Source of the DNA: DAOMFM01 sp035429825
Lineage (GTDB): Bacteria; Acidobacteriota; Blastocatellia; UBA7656; JADIYM01
DNA length: 64,000 nt
NCBI GenBank assembly: GCA_044224215.1
Contig: JBGAKX010000007.1
Span: 1-64,000, forward strand
Direction: 5' to 3'
A model generated the notes under the pieces. It made no database searches. It worked only from the letters and a program-made list of their open reading frames with translations, and was not told where the DNA came from. This document shows, piece by piece, positions 53,309 through 60,926 of this stretch. How positions within the stretch are numbered: the first letter of the stretch is position 1; each line of letters begins with the position of its first letter. Made by a program: the position numbers and the translations under genes.

Positions 53309-54109
53309 ATGCTCTCGATCGTTGCGCTCAGGAACTTTGGAACCGGCGGCGCCGCAGTCGTGTGCCGGCCGGGACGCCGCGGCGAGGTAGTCCGGATCGG
53401 TGGCGGCGTGCGCGACCAGGTCCGGCTCGCCGGGTGCAGCACGTCGGCGGACCTGTTCTTCGACGGTCGCGTGTGGCGAATCCGGTTCGCCGACGGGGTC
53501 GTCCGGCGAATCGGCGACGGCGATGGAATCTCGCTCGACGAGTGGCACGTCACGCTGCTGATCGACGACGACCCGCCGCACTCAGCGGCGCAGTCCGACG
53601 TCGATGCGGCGTGGTTCGAATCCGACACGCAGGCGCCATGTCCGATCACAGCCGGAGCCCCCGCACTGATCGGGACGGCAAGGTGGTGCTCCATCCGACT
53701 CCCGGAAGCAGAGTTCCCGACCATCGGCATCGTCCGGCGGAACCGCAGTCACGAGACGCGGCTTCACACGATCCCCGGCATTGCCATCCTCGTCAACGGT
53801 CAGACGGTCCGCGATTCGATCCGGCTTGCCGACGGGGCGGTGCTCGAGGTCTGGTCGGCCGCGCAGCGCCGGCCGATTCGGTACCGAGATCCATGCGAAG
53901 AGATCGACCGGATCCTCGGAACGATCGCTCAACCCGCGACGCCAGACTCGCCCGACCCGGGTCGCGTCGAGACCTCGATCGCGGGAAGGCTCCGCGAACT
54001 CGTCGGCACGAATCCGCGTGCCATGCTGCGACCCGACGAGGCGGTACTCGTCGCCATCGTCGTGTCAGCAGTCGTGGGGTTCGCGGTGCTCGTGGCCGCG
54101 CAGTGGTGA
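53309..54109 (+). CDS. FHA-like membrane protein, possible SctD analogue
   Basis: A 266-residue protein. Residues 1-90 are a beta-rich domain; residues 115-190 read like a degenerate FHA fold (GTARWCSIRLPEAEFPTIGI, VNGQTVRDSIRLADGAVLEV) without the phosphothreonine-binding Ser-His pair. A single membrane helix closes the C-terminus (VAIVVSAVVGFAVLVAAQW). SctD proteins have an N-terminal cytoplasmic FHA-like domain, then a membrane helix and a large periplasmic part. Here the periplasmic part is absent, so it would be a truncated or minimal SctD or a different adaptor. It follows sctT by one base. Confidence 0.65.
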   Translation: MLSIVALRNFGTGGAAVVCRPGRRGEVVRIGGGVRDQVRLAGCSTSADLFFDGRVWRIRFADGVVRRIGDGDGISLDEWHVTLLIDDDPPHSAAQSDVDAAWFESDTQAPCPITAGAPALIGTARWCSIRLPEAEFPTIGIVRRNRSHETRLHTIPGIAILVNGQTVRDSIRLADGAVLEVWSAAQRRPIRYRDPCEEIDRILGTIAQPATPDSPDPGRVETSIAGRLRELVGTNPRAMLRPDEAVLVAIVVSAVVGFAVLVAAQW

Positions 54110-54121
54110 CGACCGACGCCG

Positions 54122-54691
54122 TCAGCGGACGCGCTTGACGAACTCGCCAGTCGTCGTGTCGACAAGGATCCGCTCACCGTTATCGAGGTAGAGCGGTACG
54201 CGAACCGTTGCGCCCGTCGAGATCTTTGCGTCCTTCATGACCTTGCCGGCGGCCGTGTCACCGCGAGCCGCGCTTTCGACCTCGACGACGTCGAACTCCA
54301 CAAACTGCGGAAGCTCGACACTCACGACATCCCCGTTGTACACGAGCGACTTGACGATCGTGTTCTCGACGAGAAACCCTACCTGGTCGCCGAGCGATTC
54401 CGCCGAGAGTGCGAACTGTTCGAACGACTCCTGGTCGAGAAAGTTGTACTCGCCTGCGGCCTCGTACAGGTACTGCGCCTCGCGCTGCTCGACGTCCGGC
54501 TCGTCGAACTTGTCACCGGACTTGAACGTCTTGTCGAGCACAGCGCCGGTGAGGATGTTGCGGACCTTCGTCCGAACAAGCGTGGCCGCGCCGCGCGCGG
54601 ACGGGCTCTGAACCGAGTAGTCGACGACCGTGAACGGCTGTCCGTCGACGAGAATCTGACAACCCCGCTTGAAATCGCCTGTGCTGATCAT
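54122..54691 (-). CDS. efp: Translation elongation factor P, with an EfpL-like loop
   Basis: A 189-residue protein with the three beta-barrel domains of EF-P: KOW-like N-domain, a central OB domain (FDEPDVEQREAQYLYEAAGE) and the C-terminal OB domain (TGATVRVPLYLDNGERILVD). It frees ribosomes stalled at proline stretches. The tip loop at residues 28-40 (QSPSARGAATLVR) does not match the usual KPGKG with modified Lys; it resembles the SPTARGAATL loop of EfpL/YeiP, with Arg 33 at the tip. The other domains are EF-P-like. No EarP- or EpmA-type modifier is in the window. The ATG at 54691 is the normal start. Confidence 0.9.
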   Translation of the reverse strand: MISTGDFKRGCQILVDGQPFTVVDYSVQSPSARGAATLVRTKVRNILTGAVLDKTFKSGDKFDEPDVEQREAQYLYEAAGEYNFLDQESFEQFALSAESLGDQVGFLVENTIVKSLVYNGDVVSVELPQFVEFDVVEVESAARGDTAAGKVMKDAKISTGATVRVPLYLDNGERILVDTTTGEFVKRVR

Positions 54692-54701
54692 TCGTTCCGT
54701 C

Positions 54702-55043
54702 TCAATACCTGGGAATTCGCGAGTCAACCTCGGTCGACCACCGGTCGATTCCACCGGTCATGTTGCTCACGCGCTCGAATCCGTTGTGCACGAGGAAGTC
54801 GCACGCCGCGGCGCTGCGAATCCCGTGGTGGCACATGACGACGATGTCATCGCCGCGGTCGAGCGATTCGAGGCGCGCAGCGAGGGAGCCAAGCGGAATC
54901 AGCTCGGCTCCCTCGACACTCGCCATCTCGTGCTCGAGCGGCTCGCGCACGTCGAGAAGTCTAAGCGACGCGCCTGCGGCCATCCGCTCGCTGACCTCGC
55001 GCGGGCTCACGCTTCCAAACCGGCGTTGGCTCGCCACGCTCAC
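54702..55043 (-). CDS. Rhodanese-like sulfurtransferase domain protein
   Basis: A 113-residue single rhodanese domain. The active-site loop is VMCHHGIRSAAA with the catalytic Cys; LRLLDVREPLEHEMASVEGA is the family start. Small single-domain rhodaneses carry sulfane sulfur for cofactor synthesis or detoxification. It lies between the EF-P gene (10 bases downstream) and an overlapping upstream gene, on the same strand, so the three are probably one transcript. Confidence 0.88.
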   Translation of the reverse strand: MSVASQRRFGSVSPREVSERMAAGASLRLLDVREPLEHEMASVEGAELIPLGSLAARLESLDRGDDIVVMCHHGIRSAAACDFLVHNGFERVSNMTGGIDRWSTEVDSRIPRY

Positions 55044-56065
55044 TTGTTCGGAGCCTTGGCCGCTTTGATCATCGCGTCGAGGCCGTTCAGGTTGTTGTGC
55101 CGCTGCTTGTACTTTGCCTCGAGCGCCGGTTTGGCCTGGGCGAGGATCGCCTGGTACTGCGGATTCGTGCTGCCGTCGGCCAGCGCCACCGCTTTGGCCA
55201 GCAGCCTGATCACTTCGTCCATCTGGGCGTTCGCCGCTTCCATCATCTTGACGGCGTCGGGTGCCTTCTTGTCGGGCGCGTCGTTGAATTTCTTTGCAAG
55301 CGCGTCGTACTTGCCCTCTTCCACATTCGCCAGAAGCATGTAGTTGAACGGGTCGGCGGCATTGACGGCGATCGCCTTCTGGAAGTTGGCGCCGGCCATG
55401 GCGTCGTCACCGGTCACCAGTCCGATGATTCCGTACGACTGATATGCAACGGGCTCGTTTGTGGCCTTCCAGGCTTTCCACTCGGCATCATCCTTGAAGC
55501 CGCTCGGCAGCGCGGTTCCTTCAAAGACTGCGATTGCCTTTGCGCCGTGGGCCTTCCCCGACGCCACAAGGCTCCCGTCCTGCTTCTTGAGCGCGTCGAT
55601 CGCAACCGACAGTCCGAGGAAGTTGGCGCGCACGTCGTCCGGATGCTTTACGAGATAGGCATCGATGATGCCGTTGATCTTGGCGAAATCGGACTTTTCG
55701 AGCCAGTACGAGATCATCGAGTAGTCGAGATCGAGGCCAAGCGCGCTCGCCGGGAACGTCTGCTTGAACGCCTCGATGTTCGCAAGACGCTTGTCGTCCT
55801 TGGGCGTGTCGATGATCTTGTTGAAGACAGCAATCTCGACCTGCGGAAGCGCGGCGCTCTTCGGATACTTCGCAATGAACGCCTTGGCCGCGGTCAGGGC
55901 CTCCTCGGGCGTGAGCGCCTTTTCGATCGGCTCGTAGGCCTTTGCCTCCTCGGGTGGCACATTGATCGTGTCCTTCTGGTCGGGTTTGGCCTGATAAGCG
56001 AACGCGGTGGTCGCTACGAGGGCAACAACCGCGAAAATTCCCACAATGCCGATCGTTCGTTTCAC
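55040..56065 (-). CDS. Secreted TPR-like helical protein of unknown function
   Basis: A 341-residue protein with a signal peptide (MKRTIGIVGIFAVVALVATT, cleavage near AFAYQA). The mature part is helical with TPR-like pairs, for example EEALTAAKAFIAKYPKSAAL and ANFQKAIAVNAADPFNYMLL. It is lysine- and alanine-rich, unlike its neighbours. No catalytic motif is seen. Its end overlaps the rhodanese start by four bases. It may be a periplasmic scaffold. Confidence 0.7.
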   Translation of the reverse strand: MKRTIGIVGIFAVVALVATTAFAYQAKPDQKDTINVPPEEAKAYEPIEKALTPEEALTAAKAFIAKYPKSAALPQVEIAVFNKIIDTPKDDKRLANIEAFKQTFPASALGLDLDYSMISYWLEKSDFAKINGIIDAYLVKHPDDVRANFLGLSVAIDALKKQDGSLVASGKAHGAKAIAVFEGTALPSGFKDDAEWKAWKATNEPVAYQSYGIIGLVTGDDAMAGANFQKAIAVNAADPFNYMLLANVEEGKYDALAKKFNDAPDKKAPDAVKMMEAANAQMDEVIRLLAKAVALADGSTNPQYQAILAQAKPALEAKYKQRHNNLNGLDAMIKAAKAPNK

Positions 56066-56131
56066 TGTGTTTCTCCTTCTCGACGAAATCCGATTCCTGT
56101 CCTGAATTCTGTGTACTGCTCCGCTGGCAGG

Positions 56132-56443
56132 CTAGTCATCCGCGTCGGTCGCGTCATTGCGCTGGCTTGCCTCGAGCCTCGCATTCTCGAGCTCGATCTG
56201 CGCCGAAGCGGCTTCGGCAAAACGGTGCATGTCGTCGTGGACAACTTCGAGCGACCGCTTGGCCTCGAGGTATCGCGCCCATGCCGGATCCTGCTGAAGC
56301 GGTCGTGCGGCCTCCTCGCCGAGCATCTGCGCCATTCGGGCGATCAGGTCGCTCGAAGCCGTCAGCGTCTCGACGAGCGTCGTGATGATTCGGTACGCGG
56401 TCCTGAGATCGACGCGGGAAGGCGTCGGGAGTGAGTCGCTCAT
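56132..56443 (-). CDS. Small helical protein coupled to ygfZ
   Basis: A 103-residue, soluble, all-helical protein: RVDLRTAYRIITTLVETLTA, a PAWARYLEAKRSLEVVHDDM helix and a polar acidic tail. No signal peptide and no known family. Its ATG overlaps the ygfZ stop (ATGA), so the two are translationally coupled. Confidence 0.6.
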   Translation of the reverse strand: MSDSLPTPSRVDLRTAYRIITTLVETLTASSDLIARMAQMLGEEAARPLQQDPAWARYLEAKRSLEVVHDDMHRFAEAASAQIELENARLEASQRNDATDADD

Positions 56444-57558
56444 GGTGCATCCTCTGTTGCAGGCGCGCCAACACGCTCGACAACCGTTGCCTTGAATTCC
56501 CGATCGTCGCGCCGGATACGGACCGACGTGCCGGGCTGATAGAACCTGCGCTTGATCATTGCGAACACGATCAGGCCGCGCGTCGGGCTGACCGCCACGC
56601 TCGTGATGCGCCCGGCGGATTTCTCGCCGTCCTCGGCGAGAACCTCGTCGCCCGCGACCGGAACGCAGTCGCCCCGGACGATCAGCCGGCGCAGCAACTT
56701 GCTCGGCTGGCCCTGGAAATGAATCCGCGCGACGATCTCCTGGCCAAGGTAGCATCCCTTGTTGAAGCTCACGATGTCGGACTCGTCGATCTCCTGCAGC
56801 ACCGTGTCGGCGTCAAAGTCCTTCAAATACGCCGGAATGCCGGCCTCGATCCGAAGCACTTCGAGCGCGCCGTCTCCAATGACGACTGGGGGTTCCGGTT
56901 GTTTGGCACACACGCGTTCCACAAGGTCACGGACCGCATCCGCGGGGCCGACGACGTCGTATCCGCCAGCGAGGGACCTCGGCGAGCGCATGATGCGCAA
57001 CATCACGCCTTCGAATGTCGTCACGCCACACCACAGCGTGGAATCCGCGCCCGGTTCCGTCCCGAGCACTTCGCCGAGCACCGCACCCGCGAGCGGACCC
57101 TGCAATGTGACGGCAGCAGCATCCGCAATCCGTTCGAATTGGAAGTCGCCCGCGCGGCGGTACTTTGAAAGAAACGTCTCGACCCACAACGTTGCCGCGG
57201 GAGGCGTCTGCAGAACGAGCACGCCGTCGCACGAGAACACCGTCGCCACCGCTTCGAATCGCCCGTGCACGTTGAGAAACGCGACACGGCATCCCGCGCC
57301 AGGCGCGAGGCCGACCACGTCGTTCGTGACGAGGCCCTGAAGGAACTTTGCTCCGTCACGGCCTCCGAGGGTGAAGTGGCCCCAATCCGAGATGTCCGCG
57401 AGCACGACACCCGTCGATGCCGCCAGAACGTCGTCGCCGACATCGCGCGTGCCAACGGCGGTCGCCGCCTCGGATTTCGAAGCGTCGCGGCCGTGCGCGG
57501 CAAAAAGTTCGACTAACGGGCTGACAAGCGACATGGGTGCACCATTCGTATCAATCAC
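56440..57558 (-). CDS. ygfZ: Folate-binding iron-sulfur-maturation factor YgfZ (GcvT-like)
   Basis: A 372-residue GcvT-fold protein. The YgfZ signature KGCYLGQEIVARIHFQG (residues about 268-284) with its conserved Cys is complete; the N-terminal LADISDWGHFTLGGRDGAKF is the folate-binding part. YgfZ helps repair or assemble certain Fe-S enzymes using tetrahydrofolate; that suits an organism with several radical SAM enzymes such as MoaA and ThiC. The first ATG at 57558 or ATG codon 9 (57534) may be used. Confidence 0.92.
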   Translation of the reverse strand: MIDTNGAPMSLVSPLVELFAAHGRDASKSEAATAVGTRDVGDDVLAASTGVVLADISDWGHFTLGGRDGAKFLQGLVTNDVVGLAPGAGCRVAFLNVHGRFEAVATVFSCDGVLVLQTPPAATLWVETFLSKYRRAGDFQFERIADAAAVTLQGPLAGAVLGEVLGTEPGADSTLWCGVTTFEGVMLRIMRSPRSLAGGYDVVGPADAVRDLVERVCAKQPEPPVVIGDGALEVLRIEAGIPAYLKDFDADTVLQEIDESDIVSFNKGCYLGQEIVARIHFQGQPSKLLRRLIVRGDCVPVAGDEVLAEDGEKSAGRITSVAVSPTRGLIVFAMIKRRFYQPGTSVRIRRDDREFKATVVERVGAPATEDAP

Positions 57559-57622
57559 GAATCGTGCAGTTTACCCCAGCGCCGCAGACCCGAACAAGCG
57601 CGGCCACAAAGCCGGCCGCGTG

Positions 57623-58135
57623 CTAGACGGGCAGGGCGCACACGGACGCAAGCGTGGATCGAACGTATGTGAGCGGCACCTGAAACGTCGGCAGCCTGAG
57701 CGACTCGGATGTCGGCCCGTCGGACACCAGCCGGGCTTCCGACACCCCGTACCGCTCGAGATACGTCGCGCCAAGCTGGCTGATCGCGTCGAAGATCGTG
57801 AGTCCGCGCGTCCACGACGATGCCTCGAGCATGGAACGGACTTCGTCGGGAAAGACGACGCGAACGAGCGCCTTGACGGGCGACCCGTCCGAACTCGTGA
57901 CCGTGATGTCGTAGTCCACGAGAACGGTCCCGGACAGCATGACATTGCGAGCCTTGACGGAATTGACGTCGCCTGGCTTGGAATCGCACTCGAGGCCGAC
58001 AAGAGTCGCCTCTGCTCCGAACGCCTCTGCTCGCTTTGATGCCATCGCCGCTTCCTCCATGTGCCGGACCGCTCTGTGCAGTAGCAGCGATGGAGGCTCG
58101 AGCCCGGTCATCGCCGCTACCTGGCGGTCGGTCAA
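57623..58135 (-). CDS. Hypothetical soluble protein (about 170 aa)
   Basis: A 170-residue protein, alpha/beta, with a central LVDYDITVTSSDGSPVKALV strand pair and a LTIFDAISQLGATYLERYGV helix. No recognised family or catalytic motif. The start is uncertain; ATG codons at residues 9, 25 and 31 are also possible, the last giving MASKRAEAFGAEATLVGLE. It is the first gene of the minus-strand cluster and is divergent from the beta-helix protein gene. Confidence 0.5.
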   Translation of the reverse strand: MTDRQVAAMTGLEPPSLLLHRAVRHMEEAAMASKRAEAFGAEATLVGLECDSKPGDVNSVKARNVMLSGTVLVDYDITVTSSDGSPVKALVRVVFPDEVRSMLEASSWTRGLTIFDAISQLGATYLERYGVSEARLVSDGPTSESLRLPTFQVPLTYVRSTLASVCALPV

Positions 58136-58379
58136 TAAACCCTCTGGTTCGCCCAGAACGTGCTCGTTCGGTCGAGATTTCGCTGGACCAAAGGCGAAAC
58201 CCTACCGCAGCCTATCTTACACATGGCACAACAGCTTGCCAACTGCGAAATGAAACGGCCCCGACCGCTGCGCCGGGCACCGCGCCGGAATTTTGAACAT
58301 CGTGCAATTTGGCATCGATCCGGTTACTATCGTGCCGTCCCAACCAATCCCGGTCCCTATCTGCGAGTGCGAGGTGCGT

Positions 58380-60251
58380 ATGCAACGTGGCATTTTTTCC
58401 TTTGTGGCCGCCATTTTTGCGGTGCTTGTGTGGTCATCGGTAGCGTCGGCGGCAACCTACTATGTGGCGCCGGCACCGGCGGGGAACGACATGAACGCGG
58501 GGTCTGAGGCGGCCCCGTTTTTGACGATTCAGAAGGCGGCGAGCGTCGTGGTCGCAGGTGACGAGATTGTTGTGACACCCGGAACGTATGCTGGAGCGAA
58601 GTTCACGACCTCCGGTACCCCGGCGAGCCCGATCCTGGTTCACGGAATGGAAGGCGCCATTGTCGCGTCTCCTGGCGCTCTCAACACGGGCGGCGACAAC
58701 CTGTGGGTGCGAGGCGCAAGCTACGTCACAATCGACGGCTTCGAGGTCAAGAACGCGCCGAGGGCCGGTATCGCGATCGAAGGCGACCCGGGCGACGGGC
58801 TCATCTTTGGCAATGTCGTAACGAACAACTTCTCGCACAACAACTCCGCGTGGGGAATCTTTGCCGTCAATGCCGTCGGCGTTCGCATCGAAGGCAACGT
58901 GACGACGTTTTCGGTCAACGAGAGCGGAATCCAGGTCCTGAACTGCCCGGTCGGCCCGCAGGTCGTGGGCAACACGTCGCACGACAACGAAAACTCCGGC
59001 ATCGAGTTCCTCGCAGACCCTGTCGTGCTCCCGAACGTTGCGGTGTTCACGAACGCGCTCGTGGATTCGAACACGCTGTACGAGAACGGCGCGTCGGGAG
59101 CGGCGGCGCTGTTCCTCGGCTCGTCGCAGTTCGCACTCGTGTCCAACAACCTGCTGTACGACAACCACGGCGCAGGAATCCAGGCGGTCAACACCATCGG
59201 AGATCCCGACGGCGCATCGATCGGCAACCGGTTCTTCAACAACACAATCGTTCAGGCCGTCGACGGTGGCTATCCGATCAGCTTTGACGACGCTGCGCTC
59301 AACAACTCTGTCAACAACAACATCCTGATGCACAGGGGCGCGCTTGGCTCGTTGGAATTTGTAGACGCCGCAAGCGAGCAGGGCCTCGTGTCCGACTACA
59401 ACATCATCTTTGGGCTCATCTCGGTTGACGGGACGCTCTATGACCTGACGCAGTGGCGCGCCCGCGGACATGACGCTTCGTCGTTTTCGGCTGCCGCATC
59501 GGACGTGTTCGTGAACCAGGCGTCCAACTTCGCTCTCAAGCCGGACAGTCCCGCGATCGATCGCGGCCGACCAGTCACCGGCGTGCTGCTCGACATCATC
59601 GGCACGGTTCGACCACAGGGCTCGAGCTACGACATCGGCGCCTACGAGTACTTTGTGCCGGCGCCCGAGAACAACCCGCCGGTTGCAAACGCCGGAAACG
59701 ACCAGACGGTGGCCATTGGCGCGAACGTCGCGCTCAACGGCACCGGGAGCACCGATCCAGACGGCGATACGCTGAGTTATGCGTGGACCCAGATCGAGGG
59801 ACCGGTCGTGACGCTTGCAGGCGCGGCGACGGCGATCGCCTCGTTCACGGCCCCGTCCGTCGAGGCGACGACCGACTTCGCGTTCCGTCTGACGGTGAGC
59901 GACGGCAACGGCGGATCGTCGACCGACATGGTCACGGTCACCGTGGAAGCGCCCCCGATTCCCGTGATCACGATCCTGTCGCCTGTCGGCGGCGAGTCGT
60001 GGAAGACCAAGACCAAGAAGCAGATCCGCTGGTTCCCCGACGCCGGCGTGACTGGCAATGCGCGGATCGAGGTGTCGCGCGACGGAGGCGCGACGTTCGA
60101 GACGATCATCGACTCGGTCGATGTCGTGAAGGGCAAGAAGAAGTGGACCGTGAAGGGCCCGACGACGTCGACAGCCAAGATCCGTGTCGTGCTGATCTCG
60201 GATCCACGCGTGCAGGGAACGACACCCGGCACGTTCACGATCCGCAAGTAG
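58380..60251 (+). CDS. Secreted parallel beta-helix protein with PKD-type domain
   Basis: A 623-residue secreted protein. After the signal peptide (cleavage near VASAA, residue 25) comes a right-handed beta-helix (about residues 30-420) with many N-rich turns such as FSHNNSAWGIFAVNAVGVRI. A PKD-type domain (about 445-530, AGNDQTVAIGANVALNGTGS and DPDGDTLSYAWTQ) and a C-terminal Ig-like domain (540-623, SPVGGESWKTKTKKQIRWF) follow. Such proteins bind or cleave extracellular polysaccharides; no lyase residues can be assigned. A strong terminator follows at 60275-60307. Confidence 0.85.
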   Translation: MQRGIFSFVAAIFAVLVWSSVASAATYYVAPAPAGNDMNAGSEAAPFLTIQKAASVVVAGDEIVVTPGTYAGAKFTTSGTPASPILVHGMEGAIVASPGALNTGGDNLWVRGASYVTIDGFEVKNAPRAGIAIEGDPGDGLIFGNVVTNNFSHNNSAWGIFAVNAVGVRIEGNVTTFSVNESGIQVLNCPVGPQVVGNTSHDNENSGIEFLADPVVLPNVAVFTNALVDSNTLYENGASGAAALFLGSSQFALVSNNLLYDNHGAGIQAVNTIGDPDGASIGNRFFNNTIVQAVDGGYPISFDDAALNNSVNNNILMHRGALGSLEFVDAASEQGLVSDYNIIFGLISVDGTLYDLTQWRARGHDASSFSAAASDVFVNQASNFALKPDSPAIDRGRPVTGVLLDIIGTVRPQGSSYDIGAYEYFVPAPENNPPVANAGNDQTVAIGANVALNGTGSTDPDGDTLSYAWTQIEGPVVTLAGAATAIASFTAPSVEATTDFAFRLTVSDGNGGSSTDMVTVTVEAPPIPVITILSPVGGESWKTKTKKQIRWFPDAGVTGNARIEVSRDGGATFETIIDSVDVVKGKKKWTVKGPTTSTAKIRVVLISDPRVQGTTPGTFTIRK

Positions 60252-60274
60252 CGCGGGCGCCATCGCCCTGGATT

Positions 60275-60307
60275 CGGCCGGCGGGACGCGTTCTCGCCGG
60301 CCGTTTG
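60275..60307 (+). terminator. Rho-independent terminator after the beta-helix gene
   Basis: A perfect 9-bp GC stem, CGGCCGGCG (60275-60283) and CGCCGGCCG (60295-60303), with an 11-base loop, is followed by TTTG. It lies 24 bases beyond the stop at 60251. Facing genes on both sides end here, so it may serve both strands. Confidence 0.75.
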
Positions 60308-60769
60308 CTATCCGGACCGCATGGTCCGAACGAGCCGGTCAAAGTCGAGCACGGCGTCGATCTGCTCGCGCATCGGGCACGCGCGACGGCGTTTCGCGGT
60401 GACCTCCTCGAGCGCCGTGCGCGCATTCCAGCGCGTCGTGTCGACCGCGATCAGATAGCACGCTGCCACCGTCACCGCTCGCTGCAGGCCGGCGTAGCAA
60501 TGCAGGTAGACGCGGTGGCCGTCGTCGACGAACGTCCGGACGGCTGCGACCGCCTCCTCGAGCTGACCGAGTGACGGCGCGTGAAAATCCTTGAAGCCCA
60601 CGCGTGCCGCGACGATCCCGTGGCTTGACAGCACGTGCACGGGATCGGGCGACTCGGCCTGGAGATTGACGACGGCGCCGATACCCAGCTCGACGAGGAG
60701 CGGGACGTCAGCGTCTTCGAACGCCGACCCGACAATCAGCGAATCATCTATGGTGTCGAAATCCAGCAT
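60308..60769 (-). CDS. Dual-specificity protein phosphatase
   Basis: A 153-residue single phosphatase domain. The active-site loop is HCYAGLQRA (HCx5R with Cys and Arg) after VYLHC; a general-acid Asp may be found in GFKDFHAP. It starts with FDTIDDSLIVGSAFEDADVP, typical of DSP-type phosphatases. It can remove phosphate from Ser/Thr or Tyr residues, or from phosphoinositides. It stands alone. Confidence 0.88.
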   Translation of the reverse strand: MLDFDTIDDSLIVGSAFEDADVPLLVELGIGAVVNLQAESPDPVHVLSSHGIVAARVGFKDFHAPSLGQLEEAVAAVRTFVDDGHRVYLHCYAGLQRAVTVAACYLIAVDTTRWNARTALEEVTAKRRRACPMREQIDAVLDFDRLVRTMRSG

Positions 60770-60813
60770 GCGGCGATCGGCACCACTCTATCACGACGAC
60801 ACACACCGCAAAT

Positions 60814-60899
60814 GCAGAGCCGATCGCGTGAGCGATCGGGGTAACCCCAATTCGCGCGCGATGTATGGCCCGCCCGATCCCTGACGGGATCGGCTCTGC
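60814..60899. repeat. REPIN-like twin-hairpin repeat, complete copy
   Basis: Terminal inverted repeats GCAGAGCCGATC (60814-60825) and GATCGGCTCTGC (60888-60899) are perfect over 12 bp. Inside are two 8-4-8 hairpins: CCGATCGC-GTGA-GCGATCGG (60820-60839) and CCGATCCC-TGAC-GGGATCGG (60874-60893), separated by 34 bases. The copy at 1-66 has the same hairpins and spacing but a different centre. Confidence 0.75.
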
Positions 60900-60926
60900 G
60901 TCGTGTGCGGTGTCGCTCGCGGCGGC

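Noticed and set aside
44018..54109. A flagellar operon
   Set aside because: SctJ is a short lipoprotein without the FliF collar, SctI is rod-like, and no hook, filament or motor-switch FliG genes are seen; FliO and FliA-like features remain noted.
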